64,000 bases of DNA from Serratia sp. AKBS12 (GTDB lineage Bacteria > Pseudomonadota > Gammaproteobacteria > Enterobacterales > Enterobacteriaceae): NCBI RefSeq assembly GCF_024793895.1, contig NZ_JANUSB010000005.1, forward strand, positions 1 through 64,000, in the 5' to 3' direction. Under the pieces are notes generated by a model. It worked only from the letters and a program-made list of their open reading frames with translations, had not been told where the DNA came from and did not search any database. Numbering within the stretch: the first letter of the stretch is position 1; every line of letters starts with the position of its first letter. Both the position numbers and the translations under genes were made by a program. Below are positions 37,477 through 49,386 of this stretch, one piece after another.

Positions 37477-38313
37477 TTATTTTGCTTTGCTGCCTGCCGC
37501 TTCCGCTGGTTTTTCAGCTTTGGCATCAGCTTTTGGCGCTGCTTTCACGTCCAGCAGCTCAACGTCAAACACCAGGGTGGAGTTGGCCGGGATGCCAGGA
37601 ACGCCGGTTTTACCGTAGGCCAGCGCCGGTGGGATAACCAGCTTGATCTTGCCGCCCTTCTTGATGTGTTTCAGGCCTTCGGTCCAGCCCGGGATCACGC
37701 CGTCCAGACGGAACGACAGTGGTTCACCGCGAGTATAGGAGTTGTCAAACTCGGTGCCGTCGGTCAGGGTACCCTTGTAGTTCACTACCACGGTGTCGCT
37801 GTCCTTCGGCGCTGCACCGGCACCTGGTTTTTCTACCTGGTACAGCAGGCCTGATTCGGTTTTCTTCACGCCTTTTTCTTTGGCGAAGGTATCACGATAT
37901 TTGGCGCCTTTCGCTTCGTTGTCTTTGGCATCCTGCTCCATCTTCGCCTGAGCGGAAGACTTCACGCGTGCTTCGAAGCTCTGCAGGGTCTTTTCGATAT
38001 CGGCATCGTTCAGTTTGCTCTTGTTGGCAAAAGCGTCCTGCACACCGGCAATCAACTGGTCCTTGTCCAGCTTTATGCCCAGTTTCTCTTGCTCTTTCAG
38101 CGAGTTGTCCATATAACGGCCCAGAGACGCACCCAGTGCATAAGCCGCTTGTTCGTCATCGTTCTTGAACTTGCCAGTGCTTGGCGCTGCCGCTGCATCA
38201 GCAGGCTTGGCGGCTTCGGCCGGTTTCGCTGCATCGGCAGCCATAACCTGAGTCGTATTCAGAGCAAAAGCCATGGTGGTTGCCAGAAGCGTGACTTTAA
38301 ACAAAGATTTCAT
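37477..38313 (-). CDS. fkpA: Periplasmic FKBP-type peptidyl-prolyl isomerase FkpA
   Basis: FkpA is a periplasmic chaperone and prolyl isomerase. The 278-aa precursor has a signal peptide (about 1-25, ending TTQVMA), an Ala/Pro-rich linker, an N-terminal helical dimerisation domain (about 45-140) and a C-terminal FKBP domain (about 150-260) with VVVNYKGTLTDGTEFDNSY, GVIPGWTEGL and IPPALAYG. The start is the ATG at 38313; an upstream start would precede the signal peptide. A possible sigma-E promoter lies at 38430-38458. The C-terminal tail is Lys/Ala rich. Confidence 0.96.
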   Translation of the reverse strand: MKSLFKVTLLATTMAFALNTTQVMAADAAKPAEAAKPADAAAAPSTGKFKNDDEQAAYALGASLGRYMDNSLKEQEKLGIKLDKDQLIAGVQDAFANKSKLNDADIEKTLQSFEARVKSSAQAKMEQDAKDNEAKGAKYRDTFAKEKGVKKTESGLLYQVEKPGAGAAPKDSDTVVVNYKGTLTDGTEFDNSYTRGEPLSFRLDGVIPGWTEGLKHIKKGGKIKLVIPPALAYGKTGVPGIPANSTLVFDVELLDVKAAPKADAKAEKPAEAAGSKAK

Positions 38314-38429
38314 CCATTTCTCCAGTGTCTGAAGCGTTGCCCCAAACAATCATTAAGTAAGATAACCGGGCTACTATAGCTGGCTGAAACAAAACAAAAC
38401 AGTCGCACAGGTAACCAATCGAGTCAAAG

Positions 38430-38458
38430 TGTGACTCCGTATCCCGAGAGAAGTTTCC
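38430..38458 (-). promoter_or_regulatory. Possible sigma-E promoter for fkpA
   Basis: The minus strand reads GGAAACTT (38451-38458), then 15 bp, then GTCACA (38430-38435), which resembles the sigma-E consensus GGAACTT-N15/16-GTCNAA. In E. coli fkpA belongs to the sigma-E regulon. The match is approximate. Confidence 0.45.
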
Positions 38459-38459
38459 T

Positions 38460-38529
38460 CTGATTTATTACCCGTATGATAAATCAGACTTTTCTGTGCC
38501 AATAACGTCATATTGACGTAAAAAAGTCG
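38460..38529. promoter_or_regulatory. Two inverted repeats in the fkpA-slyX divergent region
   Basis: CTGATTTAT (38460-38468) is inverted as ATAAATCAG (38479-38487), and ACGTCA (38515-38520) is inverted as TGACGT (38524-38529) around TAT. Both are perfect and lie in the 370-bp gap between fkpA and slyX (38314-38683), which otherwise holds no gene that I can see. They may be operators or RNA hairpins. Confidence 0.5.
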
Positions 38530-38683
38530 CCCTTTGCGCGCTTTTTTACCGACTTTTACACCGGGTTCCGATCTTTTCGGCTATACCCTAGGCTGAATGC
38601 GTCGAAATAGCGCAGCGCAAAGCCCGCGCCACCTGTTACCATAACGCCAGCAATCGGGATTTAACAGTGTCAGAGGTAGTATT

Positions 38684-38911
38684 ATGCACAACGTCGACAA
38701 CCAGGGCCTGCTACAGCGGCTGGAGGAACTGGAAAGCCGTCAGGCCTTCCAGGAATTGACAATTGAAGAGCTGAATCAAACTGTTGTCCAACATCAGCTT
38801 GAATTATTAAAATTGCGGGAACATCTGCATATGTTGACCGACAAACTGCGTGCCACGCAAACCTCGATGATCGCCTCGCAATCGGAAGAGACACCGCCAC
38901 CGCATTATTGA
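38684..38911 (+). CDS. slyX: SlyX family protein
   Basis: SlyX is a small coiled-coil protein (75 aa here) of unknown function, conserved next to slyD. The [26 protein letters not shown] heptad pattern covers residues 10-60, and the C-terminal SEETPPPHY is the family signature. It is divergent from fkpA and converges on slyD. Confidence 0.93.
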   Translation: MHNVDNQGLLQRLEELESRQAFQELTIEELNQTVVQHQLELLKLREHLHMLTDKLRATQTSMIASQSEETPPPHY

Positions 38912-38939
38912 TCGGCCAACGCGCTGCACCACGCCAATA

Positions 38940-38965
38940 AAAAAGGCCGCCGAGGCGACCTTTTT
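38940..38965. terminator. Bidirectional terminator between slyX and slyD
   Basis: AAAAAGGCCGCC (38940-38951) pairs with GGCGACCTTTTT (38954-38965) with one mismatch. It has A/T tracts on both sides and serves both converging genes. Confidence 0.82.
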
Positions 38966-38982
38966 CTGGCAATGGACTGCGC

Positions 38983-39579
38983 TTAGTGGCAACCGCAACC
39001 GCCGTTGCCGCAACCGCCTTTCTTGCCGTGGTCATGATCGTGGTCGTGAGCATGGTCATGATCGTGGCCATGGCCGCCGCAGCAACCGTCACCGTGTTCA
39101 TGATGATGATCGTGCTCGCCGTGAACGTGGCCATGAGCCAGTTCTTCAGCGGTTGCTTCACGAATGGCCACCACTTCGACGTTGAAGTTCAGATTCTGGC
39201 CAGCCAGCATGTGGTTACCGTCAACCACCACGTGGTCGCCGTCCACTTCGGTGATTTCCACCGGTACCGGCCCCTGATCGGTGTCAGCCAGGAAACGCAT
39301 GCCAACCTGCAGTTCGTCAACGCCCATGAATACGTCTTTTGGTACGCGCTGAACCAGGTTTTCGTCATAGTTGCCGTAAGCGTCGTTAGCGCCAACGTGA
39401 ACGTCGAAACGATCGCCCACGGCGTGGCCTTCGAGCGCTTTTTCCAGACCTGAGATCAGAGAACCATGCCCGTGCAGATAGTCCAGCGGTGCACTCACCG
39501 GAGACTCATCAACCAAAACACCGTCTTCTGTACGTACTTGGTAAGCCAGGCTGACCACCGAGTCTTTTGCTACTTTCAT
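38983..39579 (-). CDS. slyD: FKBP-type peptidyl-prolyl isomerase and metallochaperone SlyD
   Basis: SlyD is a cytoplasmic prolyl isomerase, chaperone and nickel-binding protein that helps hydrogenase maturation. The 198-aa protein has an FKBP domain interrupted by an insert-in-flap domain (about residues 1-150, LDYLHGHGSLISGLEKALEG) and a histidine- and cysteine-rich tail (about 152-198) that binds metals. The start is the ATG at 39579; an upstream start at 39645 lacks homology. The tail length is similar to E. coli SlyD. Confidence 0.96.
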   Translation of the reverse strand: MKVAKDSVVSLAYQVRTEDGVLVDESPVSAPLDYLHGHGSLISGLEKALEGHAVGDRFDVHVGANDAYGNYDENLVQRVPKDVFMGVDELQVGMRFLADTDQGPVPVEITEVDGDHVVVDGNHMLAGQNLNFNVEVVAIREATAEELAHGHVHGEHDHHHEHGDGCCGGHGHDHDHAHDHDHDHGKKGGCGNGGCGCH

Positions 39580-39718
39580 GATATCTCCTACCGTTGGATA
39601 CTTTAAGCTGCCCCCTTGTGGCACCTTAGTACCGTACGGACACAACCTATACCGTGCAGATTGTAACGGAAATCTGCATCGCTGTACCCTTCAGCATAAA
39701 AAATCGCGGCAAATAACG

Positions 39719-39922
39719 CTACTCCGGGTGGAAAATACCGATGACCTGCTCTTGCGGACGCACGTGCTTTTCCACCTGCTGTTCGGTCTGGCGCTGGTGG
39801 TGGCCACACTTGACGCACTCCACCACTTCAACCTGATCTTCGCGCCAAACGGCCAGCGTATCCATCGCGTTACAGCTAGGGCAGACCGCCCCGGCGATAA
39901 ACCGCTTACGTGTTGCAGACAT
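39719..39922 (-). CDS. yheV: YheV family putative zinc-ribbon protein
   Basis: The 67-aa protein has a two-pair zinc ribbon, CPSCNAMDTL and VECVKCGHH, and ends EQVIGIFHPE like E. coli YheV. Its function is unknown. I choose the ATG at 39922 (MSATRKRFIAG), which has a TAGGAGCAAGAG ribosome site just after the kefB stop; an earlier start at 39946 would overlap kefB. It is probably cotranscribed with kefG-kefB. Confidence 0.9.
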   Translation of the reverse strand: MSATRKRFIAGAVCPSCNAMDTLAVWREDQVEVVECVKCGHHQRQTEQQVEKHVRPQEQVIGIFHPE

Positions 39923-39932
39923 GCTCTTGCTC

Positions 39933-41741
39933 CTATTCATATTCATCCCAGCCGTCGAACTGGCGACTTTCTTTTTGCATTTCGCGATGAAACAGCTCTT
40001 CCAGCTCGCGCCGCGCCTCTTTGACGCGTGAAATTTGCGCCACGTCGCCCTGATGCGGCGGCATCAGCTCACGCAGCATGCGCATATCCAGCCGACGGAA
40101 GTGCTGCTGAGCGCGAAACGCCTGATGCGGATGCATACCGAGCGTCATCAGCGCCTTGCGCCCCAGCTCCAGCGCGCTGGAAAACGTCTCGCGGCTGAAA
40201 TACTGTACCCCGGCCTGTAGCAACTCGTGTGCCTCCACCCTGCCCCGCGCCCGCGCCAAAATTGCCAGGTTGGGAAAATGCTGCTGGCACAGGTGAACGA
40301 TCGCCAGGGTATCTTCCGGCTCGTTGCAGGTAATGACAATCGACTTGGCTTTTTCGGCACCGGCGGCGCGCAACAGTTCCAGCTCGGTGGCATCACCGTA
40401 ATACACCTTGTAGCCGTAGCGACGCAACACGCCGACCGCGCTGACGTCACGCTCCAGCACCGTGATACGCATCTTGTTGGCCATCAGCAGACGGCCAATC
40501 ACCTGCCCGAAGCGGCCAAAGCCGACGATAATCACCTGCGGATCGTCATCTTCGACGTACGGTGTTTCTTCGTCTTCGTCTTTGGCGTTGTAGCGGCGCG
40601 CCAGCATGCGATCGATGATCTGCATCAGCAGCGGCGTGGTCATCATCGACAGCGTCACGATAACCAATAGCAAGGCCAACTGGTCGCTTTTCAACAGTTT
40701 TTGCGATGCCGCCGCCGAAAACAGCACGAAGGCAAATTCGCCGCCCTGGCTCAACACGCCGGCGAATTGCAGACGCACCGAACGCCGCAGGCCGAAAATG
40801 CGCGCCAGCGTATACAACACACCGGATTTGATAGTCACCAGCAGCAGCACGCCGATCAGCACTTCCGCCAGATGGGTGTACAGCACGCCGATATTCAGCG
40901 CCATGCCCACCGAGATAAAGAACAGCCCCAGCAGCAACCCCTTGAACGGCTCGATGGCGATTTCCAGCTCGTGGCGATACTCGCTTTCCGCCAGCAATAC
41001 GCCGGCGATAAAGGTGCCCAACGCCATCGACAGACCAAGCGCATCCATAAACAGCGCCGCCCCCAGCACCACCAATAACGCGGCTGCGGTGAAGATTTCA
41101 CGCACGCCGGAGGCGGCGATATAGCGGAACAGTGGTCGCAGCAGGAAGCGGCCGCCAATCAGCATGCCGCCGAACGCCGCTACCTTATAGCCAATCTCCG
41201 CCCAGTCGTCGCTGGTGCCGGCGCCGCCGGCCAAAATCGGGATCAGCGCCAATGCCGGGATCACCGCCATATCCTGGAACAGCAACACCGAGAAGCCGAG
41301 CTGGCCCCCTTCGTTGCGGTTCATGCCCTTTTCGCGCATCAGTTGCAGCGCCATGGCGGTGGATGACATCGCCAACCCAATGCCGCCAATTACCGCCGCC
41401 TGCCAGGCAAACTGGGTCAGATACAGCAGCACGCCCAGTACTGCGGCGGTGAGCACCACCTGACCAGCACCAACACCAAAGATCGAGCGGCGCAACTCCC
41501 ACAGCTTGGAGGGGTTCAGCTCCAGGCCAATGATGAACATCAGAAACACCACGCCCAGTTCGGAAAAGTGCAGAATCTCTTCTACGTCGCGGATAAAACC
41601 CAGCCCCCACGGGCCGATGGCGATACCGGCGAACAGGTAACCCAGCACCGCGCCGATCCCCAGGCGCCGAGCGATCGGCACCGTCACCACGGCCGAGAAC
41701 AGGAACAGCAGCACGGCAGTCAGTAAGGTTGAACTTTCCAT
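39933..41741 (-). CDS. kefB: Glutathione-regulated potassium-efflux antiporter KefB
   Basis: KefB exports K+ in exchange for H+ when glutathione adducts form, acidifying the cell to protect it from electrophiles. The 602-aa protein has about 12 membrane spans of the CPA2 family (1-385), a linker, and a cytosolic RCK/TrkA-N domain (about 400-520) with [14 protein letters not shown], then a C-terminal coil. I use the ATG at 41741 (MESSTLLTA), 2 bp after kefG; an upstream start at 41873 lies inside kefG. The length is 601 aa in E. coli. Confidence 0.96.
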   Translation of the reverse strand: MESSTLLTAVLLFLFSAVVTVPIARRLGIGAVLGYLFAGIAIGPWGLGFIRDVEEILHFSELGVVFLMFIIGLELNPSKLWELRRSIFGVGAGQVVLTAAVLGVLLYLTQFAWQAAVIGGIGLAMSSTAMALQLMREKGMNRNEGGQLGFSVLLFQDMAVIPALALIPILAGGAGTSDDWAEIGYKVAAFGGMLIGGRFLLRPLFRYIAASGVREIFTAAALLVVLGAALFMDALGLSMALGTFIAGVLLAESEYRHELEIAIEPFKGLLLGLFFISVGMALNIGVLYTHLAEVLIGVLLLVTIKSGVLYTLARIFGLRRSVRLQFAGVLSQGGEFAFVLFSAAASQKLLKSDQLALLLVIVTLSMMTTPLLMQIIDRMLARRYNAKDEDEETPYVEDDDPQVIIVGFGRFGQVIGRLLMANKMRITVLERDVSAVGVLRRYGYKVYYGDATELELLRAAGAEKAKSIVITCNEPEDTLAIVHLCQQHFPNLAILARARGRVEAHELLQAGVQYFSRETFSSALELGRKALMTLGMHPHQAFRAQQHFRRLDMRMLRELMPPHQGDVAQISRVKEARRELEELFHREMQKESRQFDGWDEYE

Positions 41742-41743
41742 GT

Positions 41744-42298
41744 TTAACGCCCTCGCTGCGGCAGCGGGTTTTGCAGCCAGTCGCCATAGGCGTCGGCGTG
41801 ACCGGCCAGCACCTCCGGCTTTTGGCGACGCGCCCAGTAAACGATAATCGGCGACAGCCAATGCATATGACACATGCCGGCGGTCAGCTCAAACGGGCGC
41901 AGAATGTCTTCCATCGGATAACGGTTGTAACCACCGGTGCGGTACGCACCTTCCGGTTCACCGGTTGTGATCACCGAACGCCAATACTTGCCCGCCAGCG
42001 CATTACCGCCGACGCCGCTGGCAAAACCGCGCGACAGCACGCGGTCCAGCCACTCTTTCAGCAGTGCCGGGCAGCTGTAGGTATATAAAGGATGTTGGAA
42101 GACGATGATCTGATGCTCGCGCAGCAACTGTTGCTCATGGTGAATATCAATAAAAAAATCAGGATAGTGCGCGTATAAATCGTGCACGGTGACATGGTCC
42201 ATCTGCTGTGCCGGCTTGAGCAAAACCCGGTTGGCGACCGAGTCATGGGATTCCGGATGGGTATACAGCAGCAAAACCTTGGGCGGCTGCGACATCAT
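41744..42298 (-). CDS. kefG: KefB ancillary quinone oxidoreductase KefG
   Basis: KefG is a flavodoxin-like NAD(P)H dehydrogenase needed for full KefB activity. The 184-aa protein has the flavodoxin-2 fold with [17 protein letters not shown] at the N-terminus and [22 protein letters not shown] in the middle, and is the same length as in E. coli. It is followed after 2 bp by kefB. It is divergent from yheS, with 126 bp between them for both promoters. Confidence 0.96.
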   Translation of the reverse strand: MMSQPPKVLLLYTHPESHDSVANRVLLKPAQQMDHVTVHDLYAHYPDFFIDIHHEQQLLREHQIIVFQHPLYTYSCPALLKEWLDRVLSRGFASGVGGNALAGKYWRSVITTGEPEGAYRTGGYNRYPMEDILRPFELTAGMCHMHWLSPIIVYWARRQKPEVLAGHADAYGDWLQNPLPQRGR

Positions 42299-42424
42299 TC
42301 CCCTCCAAAGCGTCGTCAGGGTAGCGGTTTTCCGTTACCATGCAGCGCAAAGTTTAAAACAGCACGCGTACTGCGGTCTGTTACATTAAAGATAATTTAA
42401 CATACTCTGAACAAACGGCGCTTT

Positions 42425-44344
<1,920 letters not shown>

Positions 44345-44661
44345 GCTGGCTGGAAGCCCAGGGGCAGTTGGAACAGCCGCCCCAAGAGTTTGAATCAGAG
44401 AGCTGAGCTGACTGAAAGCCCAAAAGCAGATTGGAAAATCTGCCCCAAGAGTTTGAAGCAGAGAGCTGAGCTGACTGGAAGCCCAGGGGTAGTTGGAACA
44501 GCCGCCCCAAGCGTTTGAAGCAGAGAGCTGAGCTGACTGGAAGCCCAGGGGTAATTGGAACAGCCGCCCCAAGCGTTTGAATCAGAGAGCTGAGCTGACT
44601 GAAAGCCCAAAGCAGATTGGAATATCTGCCCCAAGCGTTTGAAGCAGAGAGCTGAGCTGTG

Positions 44662-44691
44662 GCGGTTGCGAGGCATAAAGCCAGCAACCGC
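44662..44691. terminator. Hairpin downstream of tauD
   Basis: GCGGTTGC (44662-44669) is inverted as GCAACCGC (44684-44691). It lies just past the converging tauD stop codon and may help end that transcript, but no T tract follows. Confidence 0.4.
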
Positions 44692-44714
44692 ACCGCAGTC
44701 GCACAACGGCGGTT

Positions 44715-45563
44715 CTACCCTTTATAAAACGGCTTATCGCCCAGTATCGTCGCGCGGTGCATGATGCGTCGCTGCGGCAAATAGTCGGCGTTGGCATAGT
44801 GCTGCGTCACGCGATTATCCCAAATAGCGATGTCGTTCTCCTGCCAGCGCCAGCGCACCTGGAAATCCGGTTTGGTAATATGGGCAAATAAAAAGCCGAG
44901 TAACGCATCGCTTTCCTTTGGCGACACGTTAACGATGCGCGTGGTAAACCCTTCATTGACGAACAGCGCCTGCTTGCCGCTGACCGGATGGGTACGCACC
45001 ACCGGGTGCAGCAGCGGTGGATTCTTCTGCACCGCCTGCCGCCAGCGCTGATGCTGTTCTTCACTGCCCCGATGTTTGTACTCCGGGAAGGATTTGCTGA
45101 AGTCATGCTCGGCCTGCAACCCGCTCAATAACCGTTTGAACGGCGTTGACAACGCGTCAAAGGCGGCAATACCGCTGGCCCACAGCGTATCACCGCCGGT
45201 GCTCGGCAGCCGCTTGGCCGCCAGAATCGCCCCCAGCGGAGGATTGTCGATAAACGTCACGTCGGTATGCCAGTTGTCATTGTCCGGCGGATTGTTGTCA
45301 TCGGTGTCCAGCACGATGATCTCCTCCACATCGCTGGCGTGCGGATAGACCGGGTGAATGTGCAGATCGCCAAAGCGCCCGGCCAAGTCACGCTGTTGCA
45401 GCGGCGTGATCGGCTGATTGCGGAAGAACAGCACCTGATGTTTCAGCAACGCATGATAAAGCTGTTCGAACTGGCCGTCGCCAAGCGGTCGCGCCAACGT
45501 AACGTTTTCTACCAAAGCACCGATATGCGGCCCCAACGGGGTAATCACCAAACGTTCGTTCAT
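44715..45563 (-). CDS. tauD: Taurine dioxygenase
   Basis: TauD is an Fe(II)/2-oxoglutarate-dependent dioxygenase that splits taurine to sulfite and aminoacetaldehyde. The 282-aa protein keeps the metal triad His99 and Asp101 (NWHTD) and His255 (TQHYA), and the Arg region RRIMHRATI that binds 2-oxoglutarate. It is very close to E. coli TauD. Its ATG overlaps the tauC stop (ATGA, 4 bp); an upstream ATG at 45581 is less likely. It is the last gene of tauABCD. Confidence 0.97.
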   Translation of the reverse strand: MNERLVITPLGPHIGALVENVTLARPLGDGQFEQLYHALLKHQVLFFRNQPITPLQQRDLAGRFGDLHIHPVYPHASDVEEIIVLDTDDNNPPDNDNWHTDVTFIDNPPLGAILAAKRLPSTGGDTLWASGIAAFDALSTPFKRLLSGLQAEHDFSKSFPEYKHRGSEEQHQRWRQAVQKNPPLLHPVVRTHPVSGKQALFVNEGFTTRIVNVSPKESDALLGFLFAHITKPDFQVRWRWQENDIAIWDNRVTQHYANADYLPQRRIMHRATILGDKPFYKG

Positions 45564-46399
45564 TGTTGTACTCCATGCCACGGGGTTAATCGGCGCTGCA
45601 AGGCACGTAGCCCCAGCTCCAGCCCAAATGCAATAATCGCAATCACGCTGATGCCGGCGATCACTACATCGGTCGCCAAAAATTCACCGGCAGACTGCAC
45701 CATAAAACCCAACCCGCGCGTGGCGGCGATCAACTCGGCGGCCACCAGCGTAGACCAGCCCACGCCGAGCCCGATGCGCAGACCGGTCAGGATCTCCGGC
45801 AACGCATTCGGCAGCACCACGAAACGCAGTACCTGCCAACGATTGGCTCCCAACGCGCGGGCGGCGCGTACCCGAACCTGTGCCACACTGCGCACCCCGG
45901 CCACGGTAGACAACGTCACCGGCGCGAAAATTGCCAGATAAATCAGCAGGATTTTCGACGTTTCACCGATGCCGAACCAGATCACCATCAGCGGCAAGTA
46001 GGCTAACGGCGGCACCGGACGATAAATTTCTATCAGCGGGTCGAGAATGCCGCGTACCGTGTCGTTCAGCCCCATGGCAATTCCAACCGGAATACCGATC
46101 ATCACCGCCGCCAGCAGCGCCAGAAGAATACGCCCCAGACTGGCCGCCAGATGCTGCCACAGCGTGGCGTCCATAAACCCTTGCGGACTGGCGATGGTCA
46201 CCAATTGCTGCAGCACCTGCTGCGGTGCCGGCAGAAACAGCGGGCTGATCAACCCCAATGCGGTGATTCCCCACCAGACCGCCAGCGTTACCAGCAAGGT
46301 GCTCGCGCTTAGCCAGACGTTGCGTGGCAGTTGGAAGCGACGGGCAGGCGCACGCACCGGCTGCCCAACGCTGGATTTCAAAATGGAATGCAGACTCAT
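45560..46399 (-). CDS. tauC: Taurine ABC transporter permease TauC
   Basis: TauC is the inner-membrane permease of the taurine importer. The 279-aa protein has six predicted membrane spans from about residue 30 and the EAA-like loop [30 protein letters not shown] (about 185-215) that contacts TauB. It overlaps tauB by 4 bp upstream and tauD by 4 bp downstream. Confidence 0.96.
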   Translation of the reverse strand: MSLHSILKSSVGQPVRAPARRFQLPRNVWLSASTLLVTLAVWWGITALGLISPLFLPAPQQVLQQLVTIASPQGFMDATLWQHLAASLGRILLALLAAVMIGIPVGIAMGLNDTVRGILDPLIEIYRPVPPLAYLPLMVIWFGIGETSKILLIYLAIFAPVTLSTVAGVRSVAQVRVRAARALGANRWQVLRFVVLPNALPEILTGLRIGLGVGWSTLVAAELIAATRGLGFMVQSAGEFLATDVVIAGISVIAIIAFGLELGLRALQRRLTPWHGVQQ

Positions 46400-47160
46400 G
46401 ACAGCGCCTCGCGTTCAAAGACCTTGCCGAGCACGTATTCGCGTCGGGCGATAAATTCCGGGTCGGATTTGATGGCGCGGCAGGCTTCGCCGGCGGCGTA
46501 GCGGCGGCCAAAATCCAGCGACAACCGTTCTACCACCTGGCCCGGCCCCGGCGATAGCAGCAACAGCTCGCTGGCCAGAAACACCGCCTCTTCGATGTCA
46601 TGAGTAATCAGCAGCACCTGCTTGCCGGTATCGCGCCAGATGGTCAGCAACAGTTCCTGCATCTGCTCACGGGTAAAGGCATCCAGCGCGCCAAACGGCT
46701 CGTCCAGCAGTAACAGGCGCGGGTCGGCTGCCAGCGCGCGGGCAATACCGACCCGTTGGCGCATGCCGCCGGACAGTTGCCAAATGAAATGCTGCTCATA
46801 GCCGGCCAGCCCCACGCGTTGCAGCATCTGCTGCGCTACCGCGCGGCGCGGCGCTTTGCCGACGCCGGCCAGCTGCAAGCCGAACTCGACGTTGTCCACC
46901 ACGTTGCGCCATGGCAGTAACCCCTCATGCTGGAACACCACGCCCCGTTCGGCAGCCGGGCCATTAACGGGCTTGCCATCAAGCGTGATGCTGCCAGCCG
47001 AAGGCGCGATAAATCCGGCGATCAGATTCAACAGCGTAGTCTTGCCGCAGCCTGACGGCCCGAGCACCACCACCAGTTCCCCACTGGCAATCTGGAATGA
47101 CACGTCGCGCAGCGCGGAACGCCCCTGATATTCGGCTGAAAGACCACTGACGCTTAACAT
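46396..47160 (-). CDS. tauB: Taurine ABC transporter ATP-binding protein TauB
   Basis: TauB (254 aa) is the ATPase of the taurine importer. It shows Walker [10 protein letters not shown] (about 34-42), the signature [15 protein letters not shown] (about 129-143), Walker [13 protein letters not shown] and the ITHDIEEA switch histidine. It starts 10 bp after tauA and overlaps tauC by 4 bp. It is of the nitrate/sulfonate/taurine subfamily. Confidence 0.96.
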   Translation of the reverse strand: MLSVSGLSAEYQGRSALRDVSFQIASGELVVVLGPSGCGKTTLLNLIAGFIAPSAGSITLDGKPVNGPAAERGVVFQHEGLLPWRNVVDNVEFGLQLAGVGKAPRRAVAQQMLQRVGLAGYEQHFIWQLSGGMRQRVGIARALAADPRLLLLDEPFGALDAFTREQMQELLLTIWRDTGKQVLLITHDIEEAVFLASELLLLSPGPGQVVERLSLDFGRRYAAGEACRAIKSDPEFIARREYVLGKVFEREALS

Positions 47161-47170
47161 ACCGGCCTCC

Positions 47171-48166
47171 TTAAGATTGCGGTGCCGTCTGCACCTGCTT
47201 GACGAAACGGTCGGTCACGTAGGCGCTATAATCGTTGTCGACCTGTGGGATCTTGCCCTGCTGCTTGAGGAAGAGCGCGGTATCATGGATGGCCTTTTCC
47301 ACCGGCTGCCCAAGCTGAGTGATTTGTTCGGCCACCGGCAGATAGCGATTCCCCTTCACCAGTTCCGGGATCTGCGCTGTCGGTACGCCGCTCAGACGCG
47401 ACAGGATATTGAGGTTGTGCTGGTCTTGCAGCCAGGTATCAGGCGACGCCAGATAGGCCTGCTGTGCGCTGAGCGCGCTGGCGGCGAAGGCGGTGACCAC
47501 TTCGGGATGCCGTTCGGCAAAATCCTTGCGCACCACCCACACGTCCAGCGTTGGCGATCCCCATTGGCCCACCTGCTCGGAATCGGCCAGCACCTTGCCC
47601 TGCTTGGCCAGTTCGCTGACTACCGGCGCCCAGACGTAAGCGCCGTCAATGTCGCCACGCTGCCAGGCGGCGGCGATCGCCGGCGGTTGCAGATTAAGGA
47701 TTTTCACCTGTTCGGGCTTGATGTCCCACTGCCTGAGCGCAGCCAGCAGGCTGTAATGGGTAGTGGAAATAAACGGCACCGCGATGCGCTTGCCAATCAG
47801 ATCTTTCGGCGACTGGATGTCGTTCTTGACCACCAGCGCTTCAGAGCTCCCCAGTTGCGAGGCGATCAGGAATACTTCAATCGGCAGTTTCTGACTCGCG
47901 GCAACCGCTAACGGGCTGGAGCCGATATTACCAATCTGCACGTCTCCAGAGGCCAGAGCACGCAATACGCTGGAACCGCTGTCAAACTTGCGCCAGTCGA
48001 CCTGGGCGCCAGAGCGTTTGGCAAAGCTGTTTTCCGCCTGCGCGACCTTGGCAGGCTCCGCCGAGGTTTGATACGCCACGGTTACGTCCACCGCCTGCGC
48101 ACTGGCCGCCGCCAGCGACAGCATCAGCAGCGCTGCGCCGCGTAAAGAAGAGAGTTTGCCTGCCAT
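47171..48166 (-). CDS. tauA: Taurine-binding periplasmic protein TauA
   Basis: TauA (331 aa) delivers taurine to TauBC. It has a signal peptide (about 1-25, [13 protein letters not shown]) and an SBP_bac_3/NMT1-like fold, with [30 protein letters not shown] and [13 protein letters not shown] in the binding core. It is the first gene of tauABCD. The operon is normally induced by sulfate starvation through Cbl and CysB. An AT-rich stretch 70-95 bp upstream could hold their site. Confidence 0.95.
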   Translation of the reverse strand: MAGKLSSLRGAALLMLSLAAASAQAVDVTVAYQTSAEPAKVAQAENSFAKRSGAQVDWRKFDSGSSVLRALASGDVQIGNIGSSPLAVAASQKLPIEVFLIASQLGSSEALVVKNDIQSPKDLIGKRIAVPFISTTHYSLLAALRQWDIKPEQVKILNLQPPAIAAAWQRGDIDGAYVWAPVVSELAKQGKVLADSEQVGQWGSPTLDVWVVRKDFAERHPEVVTAFAASALSAQQAYLASPDTWLQDQHNLNILSRLSGVPTAQIPELVKGNRYLPVAEQITQLGQPVEKAIHDTALFLKQQGKIPQVDNDYSAYVTDRFVKQVQTAPQS

Positions 48167-48262
48167 GTTCCGCTCCGTTGATAAGCTGCTGTTCAGTTAT
48201 CGTAGTTTTATCCGAGCGTCGGCAGGCATTGAAGGAATAAAAAAATATTCTTTATTACTTAT
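48167..48262 (-). promoter_or_regulatory. tauA upstream region with AT-rich inverted repeat
   Basis: The 92-bp gap before tauA contains GAATA...TATTC (48235-48250) within an A/T-only run and TAATAAAG-like sequence. This kind of A+T-rich site is typical of LysR proteins of the CysB/Cbl type that activate tau genes. I cannot assign exact -35/-10 boxes. The site abuts the stop codon of the upstream oxidoreductase gene. Confidence 0.35.
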
Positions 48263-49386
48263 GGAACTATAAGCGCCGTCCATTGGCCGCCGGCGTCATG
48301 GCTGCGCCGGGCGGTTTCGATAAACGCCATCCCTTGCAACCCGGTTTCAATTCCCGGCAACAGCGGCGCAGCACCAGGCCCACGGCGCAAACGCTGCGCC
48401 GCCTCACGATAAATCTGGCCAAACCCTTCTAGATATCCTTCCGGGTGTCCCGCTGGTACTCGCGCCAGAGCGCGGTTTTCCGCATATTGCGCCGCTGCGC
48501 CACGGGTCAGGCAATACGCCGGTGCCGCATGGGGACGGATCCACAGCTGATTGGGGTTTTCCTGATTGAACTCCAGACTGCCTGCGCTGCCGTAAACCCG
48601 CAACCGCAAGCCGTTCTCATGGCCACAGGCCACCTGGCTGGCCCATAAGCGGCCGCGCGCGCCATTGGCATAACGCATCTGCACCCGCACGTCATCATCC
48701 AGCCGACGGCCAGGAATAATACTATTGAGCTCGGCGCTGATGGTGACGGGCAGTTGGCCGCAAACGAACTGCGCCAGTTGCCAGGCGTGAGTGCCTACGT
48801 CACCAATGCAGCCCGCCCCCGCCTTTGCCGGCTCGGCACGCCAGCCCGCCTGTTTGTTGCCGCCATGTTCCAGCGGCTGTGCCAGCCATTCCTGCAAATA
48901 CTCTACCTCGACGAAGCGCAGTTCCCCCAGTTCCCCGGCCAGCACCCGGCTGCGCGCTTCGCGTATCAGTGGATAGGCGCTGTAGTTATGGGTCAGGATC
49001 AGCTGTCGTCCGCTGCGCTGCACGGTTTCAGCCAGTTGCAGCGCATCCTGGTACGAGGTGCACAATGGCTTGTCGCAGATCACATCGATACCGACGTTGA
49101 GAAACGCCGTCGCCGCCGGCGCATGCAGGTGGTTCGGCGTGACGATCGCCACGACCTGAATGCCATCCTCACGCGCGGCTTCCTGTTGCGCCATCTGTTG
49201 GAAATCACTATAGCAGCGCTCCGCTGCCAGCTGCAGCGACGCCCCGGTGCGTCGGCAATTGTCCCAGTCCGAGGAAAACGCCCCAGCCACCAGGGTAAAT
49301 TCATCATCCATGCGTGCTGCCAAACGATGCACCGCGCCAATGAATGCCCCCTCGCCACCGCCGACCATACCTAAACGTAACCTCAT
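48259..49386 (-). CDS. Gfo/Idh/MocA family oxidoreductase (first of two)
   Basis: The 375-aa protein has an N-terminal NAD(P)-binding fold with [12 protein letters not shown] (6-17), the CDKPLC segment (104-109, usual EKP changed to DKP) and a C-terminal substrate domain with GDVGTH (195-200), the typical catalytic Asp/His region. Such enzymes oxidise or reduce sugars, inositols and glycosides at a ring hydroxyl. The GGGxGAFIGxVHR start resembles enzymes that make 3-keto sugars, but this is only suggestive. It is the last gene of a five-gene operon and overlaps the TIM-barrel gene by 4 bp. Confidence 0.9.
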   Translation of the reverse strand: MRLRLGMVGGGEGAFIGAVHRLAARMDDEFTLVAGAFSSDWDNCRRTGASLQLAAERCYSDFQQMAQQEAAREDGIQVVAIVTPNHLHAPAATAFLNVGIDVICDKPLCTSYQDALQLAETVQRSGRQLILTHNYSAYPLIREARSRVLAGELGELRFVEVEYLQEWLAQPLEHGGNKQAGWRAEPAKAGAGCIGDVGTHAWQLAQFVCGQLPVTISAELNSIIPGRRLDDDVRVQMRYANGARGRLWASQVACGHENGLRLRVYGSAGSLEFNQENPNQLWIRPHAAPAYCLTRGAAAQYAENRALARVPAGHPEGYLEGFGQIYREAAQRLRRGPGAAPLLPGIETGLQGMAFIETARRSHDAGGQWTALIVP

